Below, piece after piece: positions 15,140 to 19,213 of a stretch of 19,213 nt of DNA. The notes beneath the pieces are model-generated. The model saw nothing but the letters and a program-made list of their open reading frames with translations. It had not been told where the DNA came from and did no database searches. This DNA is from Brevundimonas sp. (GTDB lineage: Bacteria > Pseudomonadota > Alphaproteobacteria > Caulobacterales > Caulobacteraceae). Numbering within the stretch: the first letter of the stretch is position 1; every line of letters begins with the position of its first letter. The position numbers and the translations under genes were made by a program. The stretch is from the NCBI GenBank assembly GCA_022712235.1, contig JALAGW010000123.1, forward strand, positions 1-19,213, in the 5' to 3' direction.

Positions 15140-16582
15140 TCAATGGTCGTGACGGAGGACGCCGAACTGATCCAGTTTGGACCGCACGAGCGTATTGTTG
15201 GCGTCGATCTTTTCGGTGCGCTGCCAGACCTGACCGCTGTCCTTCAGATACATGACGAAGCCGAGCGTCAGCGGGATGATCCAGACGCACCACCAGATCA
15301 TGACGAAGACCGGATTGACCATCAGCATATAGCCGATGCGATCGGTGGTGCGCTCCAGCACCAGTCCGGTGCGCGTCCAGGTCCGCATGTAGAGGCCGAC
15401 GATCAGCATGGTGAAGGCGATGATGTTGAACACCGACAGCACCACCAGCCACATGGGCAGGGCGTTGTCGCCGGTGAAGAACCGCCAGGCCGCCCAGACG
15501 CCCAGCGGGATGCCCAGGGTGTTCACCCACAGGGACATGCAGGGCAGGAAGTTCATCCAGGCGCGGACGCGCTCGCCGAAGGTGAAGTCCATTTCCCTGA
15601 GCGGCGAGCCCAGACTCTGGAAGAAGCCGGCGACCCAGCGTTTCCTCTGCGTGACGCCCTCGCTGAAGGTCTCGGGCACTTCTTCGATCAGGGAGCTTTC
15701 GATGATGCCGAGCGTCTTGCCGTTCTTCCAGAATCGTTCGCCGACTTCAGGGTCCTCAATGGTGATCCAGGGATGGAAACCGCCCAGGGCGATCAGGTCG
15801 TCGGCCTTGAAGAACAGGCCCTTGCCCAGGACCCAGAAGGGCTGTTTGGGGTCCGACAGGTGGCCGTATTTGGCGCCGTCCCAGGTCATGTGGTCGAAGG
15901 CGTGGAAGGCGGCGGCCAGGCTGGCGTTCAGGTTGCCGGCGACATTGCGCGCCTGAAGCACGTCATACTTCTGCAGGCCGATGGCGGCGGCTTTGAAGTG
16001 GTCGGCGGGGGGGCAGCTGTCGGCGTCGATGTAGGCGATCGTCAGATTGGTCTTGTCGCGATGCGTTTCGGCGACCTGATACAGGGCGTAGATCAACTGC
16101 CGCGTCTTCTTGGGCGGCAGGTCCTTGGACCCGGCGCGCTTGCCCTTGTGCCACCAATAGGCCTTGGGGTTGGCGTCCCAGGCGTTCCAGACCACGTCCC
16201 AACGCGGGTCGGTGGTGGCGGGCACCTCCAGAATCTCGACGAAGGGAACGGCCTTCGTCAGCCGCTGCAGGCTGGCGATGGTCTCGGCGTCGTTGGCGTT
16301 GGGAATGGCCACGACCCGATAGCGGCTGCGCGGATAGTCGAGCTTGGCCAGGGAGGTGAAGGTCGTCTCCATCGTCCGCTCAAGTTCGCGCAGGACCGGA
16401 TAGAGCAGAACGATGAAGGGCAGTTCGGCCTCTGTCGCGGGCAGGGGATCGTCCATGTCCACGCTGTTCACCTTGAGCGTACGGAAATACATCTCCAGCA
16501 TGAAGCAGCCCAGGTAGAGAATCTGGGATATGGCGAACAGCCAAACGAGAAGGGTTGGAAGGCCGCTATCGTAGGTTTGCAT
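15140..16582 (-). CDS. Membrane GT2 glycosyltransferase, cellulose-synthase-like
   Basis: A 480-residue inner-membrane glycosyltransferase of family 2 with the processive-synthase residue set: D98 in IPNAND, DxD at D186-A-D188 (IAYIDADS), the acceptor-base motif IED at 275-277 (TIEDPEVGERF) and QRKRW at 312-316, matching Q-x-x-RW. One membrane helix lies at about 9-31 and further hydrophobic segments at about 342-366, 376-399 and 417-446, so the catalytic domain faces the cytosol. It is far shorter than BcsA and lacks a PilZ domain after QxxRW, so direct c-di-GMP control is not expected. With UDP-xylose synthesis upstream and an epimerase 12 bp downstream it probably builds the backbone of a surface polysaccharide. 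Upstream lie seven 11-bp tandem repeats within its likely promoter or leader. Confidence 0.87.
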   Translation of the reverse strand: MQTYDSGLPTLLVWLFAISQILYLGCFMLEMYFRTLKVNSVDMDDPLPATEAELPFIVLLYPVLRELERTMETTFTSLAKLDYPRSRYRVVAIPNANDAETIASLQRLTKAVPFVEILEVPATTDPRWDVVWNAWDANPKAYWWHKGKRAGSKDLPPKKTRQLIYALYQVAETHRDKTNLTIAYIDADSCPPADHFKAAAIGLQKYDVLQARNVAGNLNASLAAAFHAFDHMTWDGAKYGHLSDPKQPFWVLGKGLFFKADDLIALGGFHPWITIEDPEVGERFWKNGKTLGIIESSLIEEVPETFSEGVTQRKRWVAGFFQSLGSPLREMDFTFGERVRAWMNFLPCMSLWVNTLGIPLGVWAAWRFFTGDNALPMWLVVLSVFNIIAFTMLIVGLYMRTWTRTGLVLERTTDRIGYMLMVNPVFVMIWWCVWIIPLTLGFVMYLKDSGQVWQRTEKIDANNTLVRSKLDQFGVLRHDH

Positions 16583-16620
16583 CGAATGTCCCGCCCAGAG
16601 TATCCGTGTTAATTCTTCGT

Positions 16621-16697
16621 CTTACATTCGTCTTACATTCGTCTTACATTCGTCTTACATTCGTCTTACATTCGTCTTACATTCGTCTTACATTCGT
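16621..16697. repeat. Seven perfect tandem copies of an 11-bp unit
   Basis: CTTACATTCGT is repeated seven times without a mismatch (77 bp), with a degenerate partial copy on each side (CTTCGT at 16615-16620 and CTTCTGTCGT from 16698). It fills most of the 151-bp gap between the stop of the UDP-glucuronate decarboxylase gene and the start of the glycosyltransferase, beginning 38 bases upstream of the latter. The unit is AT-rich (4 of 11 GC). On the transcribed strand each copy reads ACGAATGTAAG and contains ATG directly followed by TAA. The period is close to one helical turn, so it could be a protein-binding array. Perfect identity also makes it prone to slippage. Confidence 0.97.
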
Positions 16698-16733
16698 CTT
16701 CTGTCGTCTTCTCGGTCTTGGGTTTGTTTATTC

Positions 16734-17768
16734 TCAGGATGCGAGCGCGCTGGTCGAATTGCGTCCACTGTTTTTCATTTCTTCGGCGAAGTAGGCGATG
16801 GTTCGGGAGAGTCCGTCGTGCAGAGGCACCTGCGGCGACCAGTTCAGCCGCGCCAGGGCGCGCGAAATGTCGGGCTTGCGCCGACGGGGATCGTCCACCG
16901 GAAGCGGATGATAGACGATCTTGGATCGGGACTTGGCCATCGCCAGAATCTGCTCGGCCAGTTGCTTGACGGTGGTTTCATTCGGGTTGCCGATATTGAT
17001 CGGCCCGTCGATGTCCTCGCCGGCGTTCATCAGGCGGATGAAGCCTTCGACCAGATCATCGACGAAGCAGAAGGAACGGGTCTGCTCGCCGCTGCCGTAG
17101 ATGGTGATGTCCTCGCCCATCAGGGCCTGGACGATGAAGTTGGAGACCACGCGCCCGTCGTCGGGGTGCATGCGCGGGCCATAGGTGTTGAAGATCCGCA
17201 CGATCCGCGTCGTCAGCCCATGCTGGGCGCCGAAGTCCGTAACCAGGGTCTCCGCGAACCGTTTTCCTTCATCATAGCAGGAGCGGGGGCCGACCGTGTT
17301 GACGTTACCTCGGTAGTTCTCGGTCTGAGGATGAACTTCGGGGTCGCCATAGATCTCTGATGTAGAGGCTTGGAAGAAACGCGCCCTGTCTGTCGCGGCT
17401 CTGTTCAGAAGATTGAGCGTTCCCAGTGAGCATGTCAGAGCCGTTTTGACGCGATCATACTGATAGTGAACCGGAGAGGCCGGGCAGGCCAGGTTGTATA
17501 TTTGGTCGACCTTGGGAAGGTCGTTCGGAAGCGGCGCGTTGATGTCGTGGTTGAGAAGGGAAAATCGTCCAGAGGATTCCAGGTGCGCGACGTTCTGTGG
17601 TCTTCCTGTGTGGAAGTTATCGACGCAGATAACGAAGTGTCCGTTTTCCATTAGTCGAGTGCACAGGTGTGATCCAAGAAATCCGGCGCCTCCTGCAACA
17701 ATGATTGTTGCATTGTGCATATCGCCAAAGGCATCATGACGATTGTAGAAATGACGATTTTCAACCAT
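16734..17768 (-). CDS. UDP-glucuronate decarboxylase (UDP-xylose synthase)
   Basis: Cytosolic NAD-dependent SDR enzyme converting UDP-glucuronate to UDP-xylose and CO2. The 344-residue product shows GGAGFLGSHL (glycines 26-32), VDNFHTGRPQNV, the family-typical NLACPASPVHYQ at 92-103, STSEIYGDPEVHPQ at 135-148, and catalytic YDEGK with Y165 and K169. RIFNTYGPRMHPDDGRVVSNF further on is diagnostic of UXS/SuhB-independent decarboxylases rather than 4-epimerases. ATG 17768 has AGGA about nine bases upstream; ATG 17720 (MHNATIIVAGG) is a shorter alternative nearer the usual N-terminus. The 5' half is markedly lower in GC than the 3' half. A full CtrA box lies about 100 bp upstream. No UDP-glucose dehydrogenase is in the window, so the substrate must come from elsewhere. 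Confidence 0.95.
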   Translation of the reverse strand: MVENRHFYNRHDAFGDMHNATIIVAGGAGFLGSHLCTRLMENGHFVICVDNFHTGRPQNVAHLESSGRFSLLNHDINAPLPNDLPKVDQIYNLACPASPVHYQYDRVKTALTCSLGTLNLLNRAATDRARFFQASTSEIYGDPEVHPQTENYRGNVNTVGPRSCYDEGKRFAETLVTDFGAQHGLTTRIVRIFNTYGPRMHPDDGRVVSNFIVQALMGEDITIYGSGEQTRSFCFVDDLVEGFIRLMNAGEDIDGPINIGNPNETTVKQLAEQILAMAKSRSKIVYHPLPVDDPRRRKPDISRALARLNWSPQVPLHDGLSRTIAYFAEEMKNSGRNSTSALAS

Positions 17769-17868
17769 CTCTTACGATCCTAAATGATCACGTATCTTTA
17801 TTCTATCTTGTTCACGGTAACGACTGCATTCATCCAATGCGCGAATTTCGAAAAGGGTAAGCGGCGCG

Positions 17869-17883
17869 TTAAGACCCTGTTAA
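17869..17883. promoter_or_regulatory. Full CtrA-type binding site
   Basis: TTAAGACCCTGTTAA is an exact TTAA-N7-TTAA box, followed by C in both orientations, which is the extended CtrA consensus known from Caulobacter. It lies 101-115 bases upstream of the UDP-glucuronate decarboxylase start. CtrA is the cell-cycle master regulator of Caulobacterales, so cell-cycle-dependent expression of UDP-xylose synthesis is a reasonable inference. Regulator identity is inferred from the motif. Confidence 0.55.
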
Positions 17884-17906
17884 CCAATGATGCGAACTTG
17901 GGTTCC
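17882..17906 (-). promoter_or_regulatory. Possible ECF (EcfG/SigT-type) promoter
   Basis: On the reverse strand GGAAC (17906-17902) is followed after 16 bases by GGTT (17885-17882), close to the general-stress-sigma consensus GGAAC-N16/17-CGTT. It points toward the UDP-glucuronate decarboxylase gene and its -10 part overlaps the CtrA box. One mismatch in a short motif keeps confidence low. Confidence 0.3.
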
Positions 17907-18076
17907 TTTACAATCGGACGGAAATGCGGCGAAGCTTCACGGCGGCGTTGCACAGGTCCGACGCAGGCGCTGACCTGAGCCGTCGAAAAGGCGCACTTGC
18001 TCGCGCCGGCCGTGCGGCTAGGCGCGGCGCCGCCACGTCGCGGGTCCGCCGATTGGACGTCCTGGAAACGGATGGA

Positions 18077-19213
18077 TCAGGCGGCCTGAACGCCGTCGAC
18101 AGCTGCGACAACGCCGAAAGCCAGCGGCTCGAAGACATGCTCGGCCAGGTGCCGCACCACCGGGGCCGCCACCCCGTCGCCGGTCAGGTGATATGCGTCG
18201 CTGTATTGCCGGGGCAGGACATAGCTGTCCTTCAGCCCCATCAGCCGCGCCGTCTCGCGCGCAGAGATCAGGCGCGAACGGATACGGCGGCCCTCGACCA
18301 CCAGGATGACCTGACGACTGGAGCCGCCCGCAGGCGTCCTCAGGCAGCCGGCCACGTCGTCAAAGCGGACTTCGGCGCGCTGGACCTTGGCTCCGGTCTC
18401 ATCCACGCGGGTCCGGCGATAGACGCCGCCGACCATGCGGCGCCCGGCGCGCTTGGCCGCGGCGACCTTGGCCAGGTGGACCGGCGACATCATGTCGAGC
18501 AGCTTCCTGGTCTCGGCCTGGGTGTGCCAGGCGACGCTGGTCGGGCGGTCCTCGATGATGTCGGCGAAGGTGGTGATGCGGCGCTCTGGCGTCGGCACGT
18601 TCCACCACAGCAGGTGCTCGCGCACATCCTCGGGCAGGTTGACGACCGCGCGACGCAGGGCGCGGGTATGGAAGGGCTCGATGGGTTCGGGCGACAGCAG
18701 TTCGGACGCGACCTCCACATCGGCGCGGACGCCGATGACGAACAGACGCGGGCGCGACTGGGGCACGAACAGGTCGGCGTTGATGACCAGGGCGCCGTAG
18801 CGATAGCCCGCCTCGGCGAAGGTCCGGCAGATGGCCTCGAAATCCTTGCCGCCGTGCGACGTCAGGGCGCCGCAGACGTTCTCGACCGCCACCATGCGCG
18901 GCGCGCGGTCATCCTTGATCAGGCCGTGGATCAGGTCCCAGAAGGCGTAGAAGGTGCCGGACCGCTCTCCCTTCAGGCCCGCCCCGGCGCCGGCCAGCGA
19001 CAGGTCCTGACAGGGGAAGGAGCCCCACATCATATCGGCCGTCCCCGGTAGCTGCGCCGCGTTCAGCGCGCGAATGTCGCCGACCGTCAGCTCGCCGCCC
19101 GTGCCCCAGTTGGCCTGATAGGAAAAACCCTTCTTGGCGTCGAAATCATTGGCGAACAGGCAGGTCCAGTCGGCGCCCAGGCCGGCGCGAACCATGCCGC
19201 CGCCGGCGAAGAA
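18077..19213 (-). CDS. C5-cytosine DNA methyltransferase, 5' end cut by window edge
   Basis: DNA (cytosine-5)-methyltransferase using S-adenosylmethionine. The frame is open to the right edge and begins FFAGGGMVRAGLG, which is motif I, so the true start lies a few residues beyond the window and the ATG at 19195 is internal. Other motifs, numbered from the first visible codon: PCQ at 67-69 with catalytic Cys68 (GSFPCQDLSLAG), ENV at 111-113 (MVAVENVCG), QSRPR at 152-156, then a variable target-recognition region, RLMGLKDSYVLP (motif IX) and PVVRHLAEHVFEP (motif X). All ten-motif landmarks are in normal order, so it looks active. No restriction endonuclease is visible on its downstream side, which suggests an orphan regulator or a partner beyond the window. 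Target sequence is unknown. Confidence 0.94.
   Translation of the reverse strand, partial: FFAGGGMVRAGLGADWTCLFANDFDAKKGFSYQANWGTGGELTVGDIRALNAAQLPGTADMMWGSFPCQDLSLAGAGAGLKGERSGTFYAFWDLIHGLIKDDRAPRMVAVENVCGALTSHGGKDFEAICRTFAEAGYRYGALVINADLFVPQSRPRLFVIGVRADVEVASELLSPEPIEPFHTRALRRAVVNLPEDVREHLLWWNVPTPERRITTFADIIEDRPTSVAWHTQAETRKLLDMMSPVHLAKVAAAKRAGRRMVGGVYRRTRVDETGAKVQRAEVRFDDVAGCLRTPAGGSSRQVILVVEGRRIRSRLISARETARLMGLKDSYVLPRQYSDAYHLTGDGVAAPVVRHLAEHVFEPLAFGVVAAVDGVQAA

Larger units (their letters stand above)
17769..18076. other. 308-bp non-coding gap with two compositional halves
   Basis: Nothing here looks like a gene or tRNA. The left part (to about 17930) is AT-rich and should hold the promoter of the UDP-glucuronate decarboxylase gene, including the CtrA box and a possible ECF-sigma promoter. 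The right part, next to the methyltransferase stop, is GC-rich; its short open frames have no recognisable motif and one merely extends an alternative frame of the methyltransferase end. No T-tailed hairpin was found for termination of the methyltransferase. Confidence 0.6.

Noticed and set aside
14879..16612. Long rightward frame antisense to the epimerase and glycosyltransferase
   Set aside because: Both genes on the reverse strand have ordered active-site motifs; the antisense frame has none.
16621..16697. CRISPR array
   Set aside because: The units are 11 bp and directly abutting, with no spacers and no cas genes; this is a simple tandem repeat.
16555..16794. Small rightward frame translating the 11-bp repeats into an 11-residue peptide repeat
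   Set aside because: An 11-bp array read in frame always gives an 11-residue repeat. The frame begins inside the antisense of the glycosyltransferase and has no ribosome site.
17908..18138. Small leftward frame overlapping the end of the cytosine methyltransferase
   Set aside because: It starts inside the methyltransferase gene in another frame, is arginine/serine-rich and has no ribosome site or motif.

Overview
The window looks like chromosome of a GC-rich alphaproteobacterium, most likely a Caulobacterales member such as Brevundimonas or Caulobacter. This rests on the codon use and GC of the clear genes, a histidine-utilisation cluster controlled by a HutC repressor, a CtrA-type TTAA-N7-TTAA box, an HWE-family histidine kinase, and a short intergenic palindrome of the kind common in this order. 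The genus is inferred; no rRNA or other taxonomic marker is present. Fourteen protein genes are supported. Two are cut by the window edges: hutU on the left and a C5-cytosine methyltransferase on the right. Long open frames antisense to these genes are GC-driven shadows. || Region 1 (1-4659) is the histidine degradation locus. hutU (urocanase) runs leftward off the window. hutC, hutG and hutI run rightward. A perfect 12-bp palindrome with a GT-N-TA-N-AC core sits in the divergent hutU/hutC gap and is the likely HutC operator. HutG is an arginase-fold formiminoglutamase, so the route implied is urocanate to imidazolonepropionate to formiminoglutamate to glutamate plus formamide. Histidase (hutH) is not visible. 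A MITE/REP-like inverted-repeat element is inserted between hutG and hutI, and its right arm contains the hutI ribosome binding site. || Region 2 (4660-9831) holds two stand-alone rightward genes. One is a 1163-residue MmeI-like single-chain restriction-modification enzyme with an intact-looking D-X9-EXK nuclease motif plus an adenine methyltransferase core. The other is a PYROXD2/phytoene-desaturase-like FAD oxidoreductase. || Region 3 (9818-17768) is entirely leftward. In transcription order it contains a UDP-glucuronate decarboxylase (UDP-xylose synthesis), a membrane GT2 cellulose-synthase-like glycosyltransferase, a sugar-nucleotide 4-epimerase of the SDR family, a BcsS-like outer-membrane barrel, a secreted GH10 xylanase-like hydrolase, an HWE histidine kinase and a single-domain response regulator. 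Taken together these genes suggest synthesis, export and trimming of a pentose-containing (possibly xylan-like) surface polysaccharide. Upstream of the glycosyltransferase are seven perfect tandem copies of an 11-bp unit. A full CtrA box lies about 100 bp upstream of the UDP-xylose gene, hinting at cell-cycle control. || Region 4 (17769-19213) is a 308-bp gap followed by an apparently solitary C5-cytosine DNA methyltransferase that runs off the right edge.
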